Shown here: positions 25,983-34,268 of the stretch, piece by piece
Layout: every line of letters begins with the position of its first letter
Position numbering within the stretch: the stretch's first letter is position 1
Assembly (NCBI RefSeq): GCF_004349245.1
Contig: NZ_SMLC01000029.1
Span: 1-59,811, forward strand
Length of the DNA: 59,811 nt
Source of the DNA: Actinomadura sp. 6K520
Lineage (GTDB): Bacteria; Actinomycetota; Actinomycetes; Streptosporangiales; Streptosporangiaceae
Direction of reading: 5' to 3'
Notes under the pieces: generated by a model
Told to the model about the DNA's origin: nothing
The model's input: the letters and a program-made list of their open reading frames with translations, nothing else
Databases searched by the model: none
Translations under genes and position numbers: made by a program

Positions 25983-26633
25983 TCAGGGGCTGGTGATGGT
26001 CTGGCCCGGGCTCAGCGCGTACTGGCCGATGAGCGCGACCTGGTCGCCCTCGTTGATCAGCGAGGGGTCGCAGTCGGCGTCGGCGGTCGCCACCTCCAGC
26101 GTGTTGCCGGACACGTCCAGCGTGCTGCTGCCGTTCGTGTGGGTGCCGGTGATGGTGCCCCCCGCGCCGCCGGGGCCGGTGATCGTCGCGTCGCACTCGT
26201 CGCTGCCGTGGATCTCGGCCTTGATGCCGGTGAGCTCGCCGCTGGTCACTCCCGTGGCCGCGTCGTAGCTGTGGGCGTTGAAGGTCCACGGCAGGTTGGT
26301 GGCCGTCACCTTGACGACGATCCCAACGGGACCGGTGCACCAGTTGTTCGGGTTGCCGGGCGTCGAGAACGACACCGAGTCCAACTGCGCGATGCCGGCG
26401 CCGGACAGGCCGCTGCCGCTCTGCGCCGTGCCGGAAGCCGTCGACACGTTGCAGATCACGGGAGCTCCGGTCGACAGGTCGACCGCCTGCAGCGCAACGG
26501 TGTTGACTCCGGAGACGGTTCCGCCGGGAGACACCGTCCAGGTGCCGGCCGCCGAGGCGGGGACGGCGGCGAGAGCGAGGGTGGTGGCCGCGGCCGCGGT
26601 GGTGGCCATGGCCTTACGGGTGAACTTTCGCAT
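25983..26633 (-). CDS. Secreted beta-rich protein, 216 aa
   Basis: The ATG at 26633 has AAAGGA five bases upstream and a strong promoter ~165 bp upstream. The signal peptide (MRKFTRKAMATTAAAATT, cleaved near ASA-A at residue ~29) precedes a mature domain of ~185 residues with paired Cys (ICNVSTASG, NWCTGPVG, DECDATITG, DADCDPS). It is paralogous to the protein at 21343-22044. The frame is open to 26882, but the promoter sits inside that extension, so the longer version is rejected. No function is known. Confidence 0.72.
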   Translation of the reverse strand: MRKFTRKAMATTAAAATTLALAAVPASAAGTWTVSPGGTVSGVNTVALQAVDLSTGAPVICNVSTASGTAQSGSGLSGAGIAQLDSVSFSTPGNPNNWCTGPVGIVVKVTATNLPWTFNAHSYDAATGVTSGELTGIKAEIHGSDECDATITGPGGAGGTITGTHTNGSSTLDVSGNTLEVATADADCDPSLINEGDQVALIGQYALSPGQTITSP

Positions 26634-26948
26634 GTCAGTCCTTTTCCCTTCGAGGGGGGTGGTTTCTACTGCTTGTAGGGACACTGACTGCGTTCTACAA
26701 AAAGCAACTCCTCTGGGTTTGGCGGGGACAGAACCCATGGAGTCGAATTCCTGAACTCCATACCATGACCACCCGGTCCTGCCGGTACTGCTAGCCAAAA
26801 TATACGCGCCGGTAACCGGCACATCAAGAGGACGGCCTAACCTTTCTTTGCCACCCCTTTGAACTCCTTGTGAAGTTAGCATCTGCTTAGCGTTCGATCA
26901 CCGTCATTTGTCACCGATAAAGCATCACTCCGCCAATCCGCGCCGCGG
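26634..26948. other. 315-bp upstream region of the 216-aa exoprotein gene
   Basis: This gap holds the promoter and palindrome listed separately, a ~160-nt 5' leader, and the AT-rich 3' flank of the last mce-associated gene. I see no terminator hairpin for the mce operon here and no further gene. Confidence 0.6.
26799..26827 (-). promoter_or_regulatory. Promoter with operator-like palindrome in its spacer
   Basis: On the minus strand TTGATG (26822-26827) and TATATT (26799-26804) are 17 bp apart. The spacer contains the perfect palindrome GCCGGTAACCGGC (26808-26820), placed where a bound repressor would block RNA polymerase. Confidence 0.65.
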
Positions 26949-27500
26949 TCAGCCGCCGAGGGTGTCGATGTTGGCGATCTTCCACGCCCCGCTGGTGCGG
27001 ACCGCGTCCACCGCGAAGACGGCCGCGGAGTGGCTCGTCTCGTCCTTGTCGGTCCGCGTGTTCTGCTGGTCCGCGAAGATCAGCAGGCGGGCGCGGTCCC
27101 CGGTCAGCGACTTCACCGCGGAGTCGGTGACCGTGGTGGTGAGGACCTGCTTCTGCCGGGGTGCCTGCTCGCGGACGAGGGCGAACAGTTCCCTGTACTG
27201 CTGGACGGCCTTTCCGGTGAGGAGTTCCCGCGCGGCCTCCTCCGTTTTTGCGACATCCGCGTAGTTGTAGGAGAACACCGTGTCAACGGCCGTGGTGATC
27301 TGTCCTTTGACCTCGCTGGTGCGGGCGTTGTCGCTCAGGGCGGCGTTCTTCGCGGACGCCGCGCCGGTCCGTTCCCTTTCCTGCGCGGCCGCCCAGGCGG
27401 CCACCCCGCCGAGCGCCATTGTCAGCACACCGAGGAGGACGACCACGCGGATGCGCGCGGTACCGGGGACCACCCGGCCGAGGATGCCGATCTTTGCCAT
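26949..27500 (-). CDS. Mce-associated membrane protein, type B (copy 2)
   Basis: The ATG at 27500 has AGGAGAGG just upstream. The 183-aa protein has one N-terminal transmembrane helix (VVVLLGVLTMALGGVAAWAAA, ~19-39) and an extracytoplasmic SnoaL/NTF2-like domain: SYNYADVAKTEEAARELLTG, then REQAPRQKQVLTTTV, and a C-terminal strand WKIANIDTL. It aligns closely with the protein at 28246-28857. Mas proteins of this kind stabilise Mce lipid transporters. It is the last gene of the mce operon. Confidence 0.8.
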   Translation of the reverse strand: MAKIGILGRVVPGTARIRVVVLLGVLTMALGGVAAWAAAQERERTGAASAKNAALSDNARTSEVKGQITTAVDTVFSYNYADVAKTEEAARELLTGKAVQQYRELFALVREQAPRQKQVLTTTVTDSAVKSLTGDRARLLIFADQQNTRTDKDETSHSAAVFAVDAVRTSGAWKIANIDTLGG

Positions 27501-27516
27501 TCGCCTCTCCTGCCCG

Positions 27517-28227
27517 TCAGGGCGTTCCGGTCGGTGCCTGGCCGAGCGCCGACAGTTTCCACCCGGTCGGCGTCCGGGTGAGCCGGCCCGCGAAACGGCG
27601 GGTGCTGTCGACGGGCTTTCCTTCGGCGCCGCTGATGGTGATGCGGACGGCGGCGATGACCGCCGCCTTCCCGGCGCGGGTGTCGAGCTCGGTGAGGGCG
27701 GACTCCAGGACCTTCGCGGTGCTCGTCGTCCCGGCCTTCTCCACCTCGGCCTTGAGTCGTGCACGCCCCTTGACGATCTCGTCGTAGAGCTCGGCCGTCG
27801 CCGAGTCCTGCCAGACCTTCAACCCCGCGTCCACGTTGCGGTGGTCGAGGGTGTTGAGGTTGACGATCGCCTGGTCGGCCGCGGCGAGGACCCGGTCGCG
27901 CTCGGCGGCGTAGGACAGGGCTTCGTCGCCCGCCGCCGAATGGTACGACCAGCCGAACCACGCGGCCGCCGCCATCGCGACCAGCGTCACCAGGGACGCC
28001 ACCCGGACCAGCGGATCTCTGGACAGGCGGCGCGGTGCCGCCGCGTCCGGCTCCGCGGCGTCCGGCTCCGCGGCCTCGGCATCCGGCCCTGCTTCTGCGG
28101 CGGCGGGTTCGGCCTCGGGCTCGGTGGCCTCGGGCTCGGTGGACTCAGGCTCGCGGCGTTCCGCCTTGTCCGCGCCCTCGTCCACGCCCTTGTCCACACC
28201 CTTGTCCGCGGTCTTGGTTCTGGTCAC
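27517..28227 (-). CDS. Mce-associated membrane protein, type A (copy 2)
   Basis: The 236-aa protein starts at a GTG. Residues 1-~78 form an unusually long cytoplasmic tail of charged and A-E-P repeats (KGVDKGVDEGADKAE, then EPESTEPEATEPEAEP). One transmembrane helix follows (~80-102), then a SnoaL/NTF2-like domain (LNTLDHRNVDAGLKVWQDSA; VIAAVRITISG; WKLSALGQAP). It resembles the protein at 28854-29426, which lacks the tail. It lies 18 bp downstream of the previous gene in the mce operon. Confidence 0.8.
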   Translation of the reverse strand: MTRTKTADKGVDKGVDEGADKAERREPESTEPEATEPEAEPAAAEAGPDAEAAEPDAAEPDAAAPRRLSRDPLVRVASLVTLVAMAAAAWFGWSYHSAAGDEALSYAAERDRVLAAADQAIVNLNTLDHRNVDAGLKVWQDSATAELYDEIVKGRARLKAEVEKAGTTSTAKVLESALTELDTRAGKAAVIAAVRITISGAEGKPVDSTRRFAGRLTRTPTGWKLSALGQAPTGTP

Positions 28228-28245
28228 CTGAATTCCACCCTTTCT

Positions 28246-28857
28246 TCAGGCGGCCCGGAGGGCGCTGATGCGCCAGCCGTGGTCGTCGCGGGCCGTGACG
28301 ATGAGCTGCGCCGCGACCGGCGGGCCGGTGCGTTCGCCGTCGCGCGCGGCCGTCTGGTCGAGCAGGACCAGCAGGACCGCCGTCCCGTCACGGGTGAGTT
28401 CGATGAGGCCGGCCCTGGCCACCTTCGTGGTGAGGGAGAGCTTCATGAGCGGGGCGTTCTGCTTCACCAGGCCGAACAGCGTCCGGTACTCGCCGGTGGC
28501 GCGGCCGGTGAGGACCTCCTTCGCGGCCCGTTCGGTGGCCGCGGGGTCGGTGTGCGTGTAGGTGAAGATCCGCTCGACCTTCGCGGAGACGTCCGCGATG
28601 ATCTCCTCGGTGCGCGCCTCGTCGACGAGCGCCCGGTTGGCGGCCGGCGAGCTCTCGTGCCGCCGCTCCGCCCACCCGTCGACGGCCAGTGCGGCAAGGA
28701 AGACCGCGAGAGCGAGCGCCATCGGCCATCCCAGGATGGCGGCCCGCTTGACCACCGGGACGGCCCGGCTCCGGCCGAACCTCCCTGCCCGCGGGCGCGG
28801 AGTACGGCGAGCCGGACGGTCCCGGCCGGTCCGCGGCTCCTGCTCGGTGACGCTCAC
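28246..28857 (-). CDS. Mce-associated membrane protein, type B (copy 1)
   Basis: The GTG start overlaps the upstream stop (GTGA), so expression is coupled. The 203-aa protein has a basic Pro/Arg-rich cytoplasmic tail (~1-45), one transmembrane helix (MALALAVFLAALAVDGW) and an NTF2-like domain with the same landmarks as the protein at 26949: a YTHTDP segment, KEVLTGRATGEYRTLF and a terminal WRISAL strand. Mas/Mam proteins of mycobacteria have this topology and support Mce complex stability. Confidence 0.82.
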   Translation of the reverse strand: MSVTEQEPRTGRDRPARRTPRPRAGRFGRSRAVPVVKRAAILGWPMALALAVFLAALAVDGWAERRHESSPAANRALVDEARTEEIIADVSAKVERIFTYTHTDPAATERAAKEVLTGRATGEYRTLFGLVKQNAPLMKLSLTTKVARAGLIELTRDGTAVLLVLLDQTAARDGERTGPPVAAQLIVTARDDHGWRISALRAA

Positions 28858-29426
28858 GGCCGGCTCCCCTCGGCGGGCGGGTCACCGGGCGCCAGCGGCT
28901 TGAGCGAGGCGACCTTCCATCCGCCGGCGACCCGCTTCATCCCGACCTCGTAACGCTTGCGCTGCTCGGTGCGCCGACCGTCCTCCCCCGTCGCGTCGAT
29001 GAAGATCCGGACCGAGGCGATGACGGTCGCCTCGCCGGCGGAGCGGTCGAGTCCGGTGACGGCGAGCGCGGTCACCCTGCCGTGGGAGGCGGCGGCCTGC
29101 TTCGCGAACCTCGCGCGGGCGGCGACCATGTCGCGTTCGAGCGCGTCGTGGAACGGCCCGGTCGCGACCCGCAGCCAGTGCGCGAGGTCGAGGTCGGCCC
29201 GCTCGGGGTCGATGCTGTTCAGGAGCGTGATGTGCCGGACGGCCGTCCGGCTCACCTCGTCCCGCTCGGCGGCGTACTCGGCGTCCGCGCCTCGCCCGGC
29301 CTGGGCGAGCGACCAGAGGGACGCGCAGAGCAACACGGTGGCGGCGGCGACGAGCACGTACCCGGCCGGGCGGATCCAGCCGGGCGCCCGCGCGGCGGTG
29401 CGGCGCACCGCCGCGGCGCCCTTCAT
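28854..29426 (-). CDS. Mce-associated membrane protein, type A (copy 1)
   Basis: The ATG overlaps the MceF stop (ATGA). The 190-aa protein has one transmembrane helix (~19-42, GYVLVAAATVLLCASLWSLA) and an extracytoplasmic domain with LNSIDPERADLDLAHWLRVA, a central AVTGLD strand pair and the terminal WKVASLKPL. It heads a run of four mce-associated genes in A-B-A'-B' order. Its known role is by analogy to Mas proteins, which bind and stabilise Mce transporters. Confidence 0.82.
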   Translation of the reverse strand: MKGAAAVRRTAARAPGWIRPAGYVLVAAATVLLCASLWSLAQAGRGADAEYAAERDEVSRTAVRHITLLNSIDPERADLDLAHWLRVATGPFHDALERDMVAARARFAKQAAASHGRVTALAVTGLDRSAGEATVIASVRIFIDATGEDGRRTEQRKRYEVGMKRVAGGWKVASLKPLAPGDPPAEGSRP

Positions 29427-30673
29427 CGAGGTCCCTCGATTCCGAGGAGGCCCCGCAGGTCCGCCGGCGGGGCCGGGTCCGCGGGGGTCCGCACACCGAA
29501 CACGCTGAACAGGCCGGCCAGCTCGGCCCGGTTCAGCGACCCGGGCCTGACCGGCTCCGGCACGCCCCTGCGGGGCGCGTTCGCGGAGCCGCGGACGTTG
29601 ATCCCGGTCCTCGGGCTCTCCAGGCAGCGGGCGCCGGAGTTGAACGCGGGGGCGGGCGACAGGTCCAGGCCGCTGCGGTACCGGGTCCCGTCGTAGCCGC
29701 GGGTGCAGGGCTGCGGGTTGAAGAACGTGTTCACCAGGCCGAGCCGCACCTTGCCATCGGACACGATGGTGGCGCCCATGCCCGCGACCTGCGGGAGCCG
29801 GGCGAGCAGTTCCTCGATGCCGTCCTGGCGCGGCTCGGCCAGGCGGGCGGTGGTGAGGAGGTTGGCCAGCAGCACGCTCAGGTTCGGGTCAAGGTCGCGG
29901 AGCAGGCGGGACATCTCGGTCGCCGCCCCCGGACCGGACGCGATGACACCGCGCAGGTCGGCGTCGGAGGCGCGGAGCTGCCGCGCCAGCAGCCGCGTGT
30001 TGGACGAGAACGCCTTGAAGGCGTCCGCCATCTCGTTCTGCGTGCGCAGCACGTCCTGGCCGTTGTGGATCAGTGCGCGGGTCTCGGGGAACGCCGCGTC
30101 GGAGGCCGACACGAACCGTGCGCTGGTGTCGAGGAGCTGCTGGAGGTGCGGCCCCTGCCCCGCGAACGCCAGGGCCAGCTCGTCGATCAGGATTTTGACG
30201 TCGTTCAGCGGAAGCGACGCGGCGAGGTCGTTGACGCTCTTGAGCGTCTCGTTCACCGGCGCCGGGGTGGTGGTGGCGCTGCGCGGGATCGTGGCGCCCT
30301 GCGCGAGGTAGGGGCCGGAGTCCGTCCGCGGCCGCAGGTCGACGTACTGCTCGCCGACGGCGGAGCGGTTGGCGACGACCGCCTCCAGGCTCACCGGGAT
30401 CTCCGGCGCGGAGCGCTCGATGTGGAGTTCGGCGATGACGCCGTCGTCGCTGAGGTCGAGCACGCCGACCTCGCCGACGGTGACGCCGCGGTAGGACACC
30501 GCGGACCCCTCGAAGAGGCCGCCGGTGGCCGGCAGGTCGAGGCGCACGGTGTAGTAGCCGCTCATCCCGACGTAGCGTCCCAGGTCGGCGTACCTGACCC
30601 CGACGTAACCGATCACGGCCAGCGCGATCATGAGGAATGCGACGATCTTGATCCGGGTACCCGCGGTGAGCAT
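29423..30673 (-). CDS. mceF: Mce-family substrate-binding protein, sixth (MceF position)
   Basis: The ATG at 30673 lies four bases after the MceE stop, with GAGGGGGA upstream. The 416-aa protein has an N-terminal membrane helix (IKIVAFLMIALAVIGYVGV) and an MlaD domain at ~35-115 (GLFEGSAVSYRGVTVGEVG). A long helical region (~140-280) forms the tunnel in Mce hexamers, and a low-complexity tail follows. It would form part of the heterohexamer that carries lipids or sterols from the envelope to the YrbE permeases. Confidence 0.92.
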   Translation of the reverse strand: MLTAGTRIKIVAFLMIALAVIGYVGVRYADLGRYVGMSGYYTVRLDLPATGGLFEGSAVSYRGVTVGEVGVLDLSDDGVIAELHIERSAPEIPVSLEAVVANRSAVGEQYVDLRPRTDSGPYLAQGATIPRSATTTPAPVNETLKSVNDLAASLPLNDVKILIDELALAFAGQGPHLQQLLDTSARFVSASDAAFPETRALIHNGQDVLRTQNEMADAFKAFSSNTRLLARQLRASDADLRGVIASGPGAATEMSRLLRDLDPNLSVLLANLLTTARLAEPRQDGIEELLARLPQVAGMGATIVSDGKVRLGLVNTFFNPQPCTRGYDGTRYRSGLDLSPAPAFNSGARCLESPRTGINVRGSANAPRRGVPEPVRPGSLNRAELAGLFSVFGVRTPADPAPPADLRGLLGIEGPR

Positions 30674-30677
30674 GGTG

Positions 30678-31904
30678 TCAGTCCCCCTCGCCGAGCGTCG
30701 GCAGCGGAAGTGCGGGCCCTCCACCGGACCCGTCGCCGGGCGCCCGGCGCTGCGGCGCCTCCGTCGCGGGCGCGGGCGACGCGGCGGGCGGGTCCGCCTC
30801 CGGGCCGCCGGTCAGCGCCTCGGGGCACGGCGTCGGCTGCGGCCCGCCGGGCGGTGCGGCGGCCAGCGCCCGCGACCGCGCGATGTTCTCCCTCGGGGTC
30901 GTCTCCTCCACCGGCGGGATCACGCATTCGTAGCCCTTCGCGGCGACGACGGTGAGGTAGCCGTTCAGGTAGTCGCCCTTGACGCCCTTGAGCGCCTCGT
31001 CGGTGAACGGGAAAGTGAGCAGGACCTCCAGCGACTTCGGCAGGTCGCGACCCGAGTCGGCGAGCTTGCGGAGGACGACCGCCAGCGAGCGCAGGTCCGC
31101 GACCGTGTCGTCCTTGCTCTTCTCGATCACCTCGACCGCGACGTCCGACAGCTTCTCCAGCTCCCGCAGCATCTCCACGAGCTGACCGCGCTGCTCGTCC
31201 ATGACCTTCAGGCCCGGCGACAGGTCGTCCAGGACCGTCTCGACCTGGCCGTTGCGGGACGCGACCGTGGACGACAGCCGGTGCAGGCCGTCCAGCGCGT
31301 CAGTGATCGACTTGCGGTTGCGATCGAGCGTGGCGGTCAGCTGGTTCAGGTTCCGCAGCGCGGACCGGACCGTGTCCTCCCGGCCGCCGAGCGCCTGGTT
31401 GAGCTCCCGGTTGATCGTCCGGATCTGCGGGAGCCCGCCGCCCGACAGCAGCAGCGACAGCGCGCCGAAGACCTCCTCGACGTCGGCGTTGCGCGACGTG
31501 CGGGCTACCGGGATCGTGGCGCCGTCGGCCAGCGGCTGCGCGGACGGCGACGCGGGGGCGGCGAGCTCGACGTACTTCTCCCCCAGCAGGCTCGACTGCT
31601 CCAGGTTCGCAATGGCGTTCGCCGGGAGGCGCACGTCGCCGTTCACCAGCAGGGTGACCTCGGCGTCCCACGCCCCCTTCGGCAGCGACACCCGCTTCAC
31701 GCGGCCGACCGGGACGTCGTTGACCCGGACGGCGGCCTGCGGGACGAGGTTCAGCGCGTCCTCGAACTGCACCTTCACCGTGTACGGGTTATCGCCGAGG
31801 TCGGCGCCGCCGGGCAGCGTGACGTCCTCGATCCGCATCGAGCAGCCCGCCGCCAGCACGGCCGCGGCCGTGCACACCGCCATCACCTTCGTGGGCACGC
31901 GCAT
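30678..31904 (-). CDS. mceE: Mce-family lipoprotein (MceE position)
   Basis: The start ATG overlaps the upstream TGA by one base (TGATG). The 408-aa protein has a lipobox (VLAAGC, Cys at ~21), as expected for the fifth Mce protein (LprK-type). An MlaD domain (~35-115) and the helical Mce region follow, and the Pro-rich C-terminus ends in LPLPTLGEGD. An upstream in-frame extension of 60 residues overlaps mceD and has no initiation signal, so it is rejected. It is the lipid-anchored member of the hexamer. Confidence 0.93.
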   Translation of the reverse strand: MRVPTKVMAVCTAAAVLAAGCSMRIEDVTLPGGADLGDNPYTVKVQFEDALNLVPQAAVRVNDVPVGRVKRVSLPKGAWDAEVTLLVNGDVRLPANAIANLEQSSLLGEKYVELAAPASPSAQPLADGATIPVARTSRNADVEEVFGALSLLLSGGGLPQIRTINRELNQALGGREDTVRSALRNLNQLTATLDRNRKSITDALDGLHRLSSTVASRNGQVETVLDDLSPGLKVMDEQRGQLVEMLRELEKLSDVAVEVIEKSKDDTVADLRSLAVVLRKLADSGRDLPKSLEVLLTFPFTDEALKGVKGDYLNGYLTVVAAKGYECVIPPVEETTPRENIARSRALAAAPPGGPQPTPCPEALTGGPEADPPAASPAPATEAPQRRAPGDGSGGGPALPLPTLGEGD

Positions 31905-33154
31905 CAGCGGCCTCCCTCGTCGCCGGTTCCGGTGCCCGTCCCGACGTAGGTCCGCCCCGCCGGCGGCAGCGGCAGCGCCGGCACGCCGGGCCTCCCCTCC
32001 TGCGGGACCGGGGTCGCTCCCGGCGCCCGGAGCCGTTCGCAGCGCTCGCGGATCGTCTCGCTCGCGAAGGTCCCGGCCGCGCACAGCGGGCTCGGGTCGG
32101 CGGCCGGCGGGTCGACGCCCGGCTGGTCCGTGCCGCCGAACGCCTTGGTGATCTCCAGGAGGTTGCCGCGGCTCATCAGCGAGCGCGTCTTCGGGTCATA
32201 GGCGTTCAGCGCGTTCTGCACCACCAGGGGCGCGGTGTCCAGGATCTCCGCGAGGGACGCGCGCTGCTCGACCAGGACGCCGGTGATGCGGGCGAGCTTG
32301 TCGACGTTGTCCTTGAGGCCCGCCCGGTTGTCGGCGATGAACAGTTTCACCTCGCGCAGCGCCCGCGCGAGGTGCTCCAGCGCCGCGGCGATCTCGTCGC
32401 CGTCCGCCGCCAGGAACTCGGTGACCTCGGCGAACTGGTTCTCCGCCAGCCGGATCTGGGACTCGTTCTCCTTCAGCATCTTGGAGAACGCGTTCAGGTT
32501 CGTGACCGTGGCGTACAGGTCGCCGCTGGAGTCGGCGAGCGTCTGCGACGCCTTGCCGAGGTCGGCGATCGTGGTGTTGAGCGCCTTGCCGTTGCCGCCG
32601 AGGTTGGCGGCACCGACGCTGATGACGTCCGACAGCGCGCCTTGCGCGTTCAGCCCGTCCGGCCCGAGGTCGTCCGCGAAGCGGCGCACGGCGTCGTAGA
32701 GCTGGTCGAGTTCGAGCGGTGTCGCGGTCCGGTCCACGTCGATGGAGGCGCCCGCGGGCAGCTTCGGCCCGCCGCCGTAGGCGGGATCGAGCTGCACGTA
32801 CCGGTCGGAGACCAGGTTGGGGGCGATCACGACGGCGCGGACGCCGGCCGGCACGTCCACGTCCCGGTCCACGGTCATGTCGACCCTGACCCGGGTGCCG
32901 AGCGGCTCGATCGCGTTGATGGAGCCGACCTTCACGCCGAGGACGCGCACGTCGGAACCGGGATAGACGCCGATGGCGGTGCCGAAGTAGGCGGTGATCC
33001 TGCGTCCGGGGCCATCGCCCAGCAGCGGGAACAGCGCGATCCCGACGAGCAGGACGAAGATCAGGATCATCGCCTCCAGCACCCGGACCCGCCGGTCCCG
33101 GTTCGGTGACGGCAGCCGCGGCAGTTTCACGGTGCGTGTCGGGGACGACGCCAT
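31904..33154 (-). CDS. mceD: Mce-family protein (MceD position)
   Basis: This 416-aa protein has a basic N-terminus, one membrane helix (LEAMILIFVLLVGIALFPLL) and an MlaD domain (IGVYPGSDVRVLGVKVGSI). A long coiled or helical region to residue ~320 and a Pro-rich tail follow. The ATG is one base after the MceC stop (TGACATG), so the genes are tightly coupled. It is one of six distinct Mce subunits of the importer. Confidence 0.92.
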   Translation of the reverse strand: MASSPTRTVKLPRLPSPNRDRRVRVLEAMILIFVLLVGIALFPLLGDGPGRRITAYFGTAIGVYPGSDVRVLGVKVGSINAIEPLGTRVRVDMTVDRDVDVPAGVRAVVIAPNLVSDRYVQLDPAYGGGPKLPAGASIDVDRTATPLELDQLYDAVRRFADDLGPDGLNAQGALSDVISVGAANLGGNGKALNTTIADLGKASQTLADSSGDLYATVTNLNAFSKMLKENESQIRLAENQFAEVTEFLAADGDEIAAALEHLARALREVKLFIADNRAGLKDNVDKLARITGVLVEQRASLAEILDTAPLVVQNALNAYDPKTRSLMSRGNLLEITKAFGGTDQPGVDPPAADPSPLCAAGTFASETIRERCERLRAPGATPVPQEGRPGVPALPLPPAGRTYVGTGTGTGDEGGR

Positions 33155-33155
33155 G

Positions 33156-34268
33156 TCACCGGCCTCCCGTCAGGTGCGGCGGTTCGCAGCCCGGCCCGGG
33201 CGGCGTCCAGTCGCCGTTCTTCAGGTACTCCTCGGGGACGGTGCCGCACAGGTACCCGTCGACCCACCGGCCGTTGCCCGTCGCGTTGCCGACGAGCCGC
33301 AGGTAGGGGGCGGCGTTCCGCAGGGTCCGGTCGAGGTCGTCCTGGTGGCGCTGGAGGAGGTCGGTGACCTTGCCGAGGGACGCGAGCGTCGGGCCGATGG
33401 TCCGCCGGTTGTCGTCGATGAGGCCGACGAGCTCCTCGGCGAGGCGGCGGGAGCCGACGAGGATCGCGTGGATGGCCTCGCGGCGCTTGCGGAGTTCGGC
33501 GAGGAGCAGGTTGCCGTCCTTGAACAGCGTCTCGAACTGGTCGTTCTGCGCGGCGATCGTGCCGGACAGCTGCTTGGTGCCGGCGAGGAGCCGCGCCAGC
33601 TCGGCGTCCCGGGACGCGATCGTCCTCGACAGCGACGACAGGCCGTCGAGCGCGACGCGGACGCTCGCGGGGGTGTCCTCGAACGTCGTGGAGATCGTCT
33701 CCAGGCTGTTCGCCAGCCGGGTCGTGTCGAGCCGCTCGAACGTCCGCCCGAGGTCCTGGAACGCGGTCGTCACGTCGTAGGGGGCGACGGTCCGGTCCAG
33801 CGGGATCGGCTTCTCCGGGTCCTGTTCGCGGGCTCCGAGCGGGTCGAGCTGGAGGTACTTCGACCCCAGCAGCGTCTTGATCATGATGGCGGCGCGGGTG
33901 GAGTCGCCGACCCAGGTGTCGCGGACCCGGAAGGTGACCCTGACCTTGTCGCCCTCCAGCTCGACACCGGTGACCTTGCCGACCTTCACGCCCGCGACGC
34001 GGACCTCCTGGTCCTCCTTGAGCCCGGCGGCCTCGGAGAAGTAGGCGCTGTAGGTCGTCCCGCCCCCGATGACCGGCAGGTCGTCGGCGCGGAAGGCCAG
34101 CAGGCCGAGCACCAGCAGCAGCACCATCCCGACGATCGACACCGGGACCGGGTTGCGCTCGCGCAGCGGCTTCAGCCGCGGCCTGCCCTTCTTCATGCGC
34201 GGCAGCGCGCGCGGCAGCGGCGCGGCCGGCCCGCCGGACGGCGGAGTGGGCGGTGTCGGGGGCGTCAT
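33156..34268 (-). CDS. mceC: Mce-family protein (MceC position)
   Basis: The start ATG 34268 overlaps the MceB stop (ATGA). The 370-aa protein has a Pro-rich then basic cytoplasmic N-terminus, a membrane helix (VSIVGMVLLLVLGLLAF), the MlaD domain (AAGLKEDQEVRVAGVKVGKV) and the helical Mce region. A longer in-frame start at 34385 would overlap mceB extensively and is rejected. It ends with a Cys-Pro-Gly-rich tail (GYLCGTVPEEY, GCEPP). Confidence 0.92.
   Translation of the reverse strand: MTPPTPPTPPSGGPAAPLPRALPRMKKGRPRLKPLRERNPVPVSIVGMVLLLVLGLLAFRADDLPVIGGGTTYSAYFSEAAGLKEDQEVRVAGVKVGKVTGVELEGDKVRVTFRVRDTWVGDSTRAAIMIKTLLGSKYLQLDPLGAREQDPEKPIPLDRTVAPYDVTTAFQDLGRTFERLDTTRLANSLETISTTFEDTPASVRVALDGLSSLSRTIASRDAELARLLAGTKQLSGTIAAQNDQFETLFKDGNLLLAELRKRREAIHAILVGSRRLAEELVGLIDDNRRTIGPTLASLGKVTDLLQRHQDDLDRTLRNAAPYLRLVGNATGNGRWVDGYLCGTVPEEYLKNGDWTPPGPGCEPPHLTGGR

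Noticed and set aside
26634..26882. N-terminal extension of the 216-aa exoprotein
   Set aside because: The extension contains the promoter, and the signal peptide begins at 26633.
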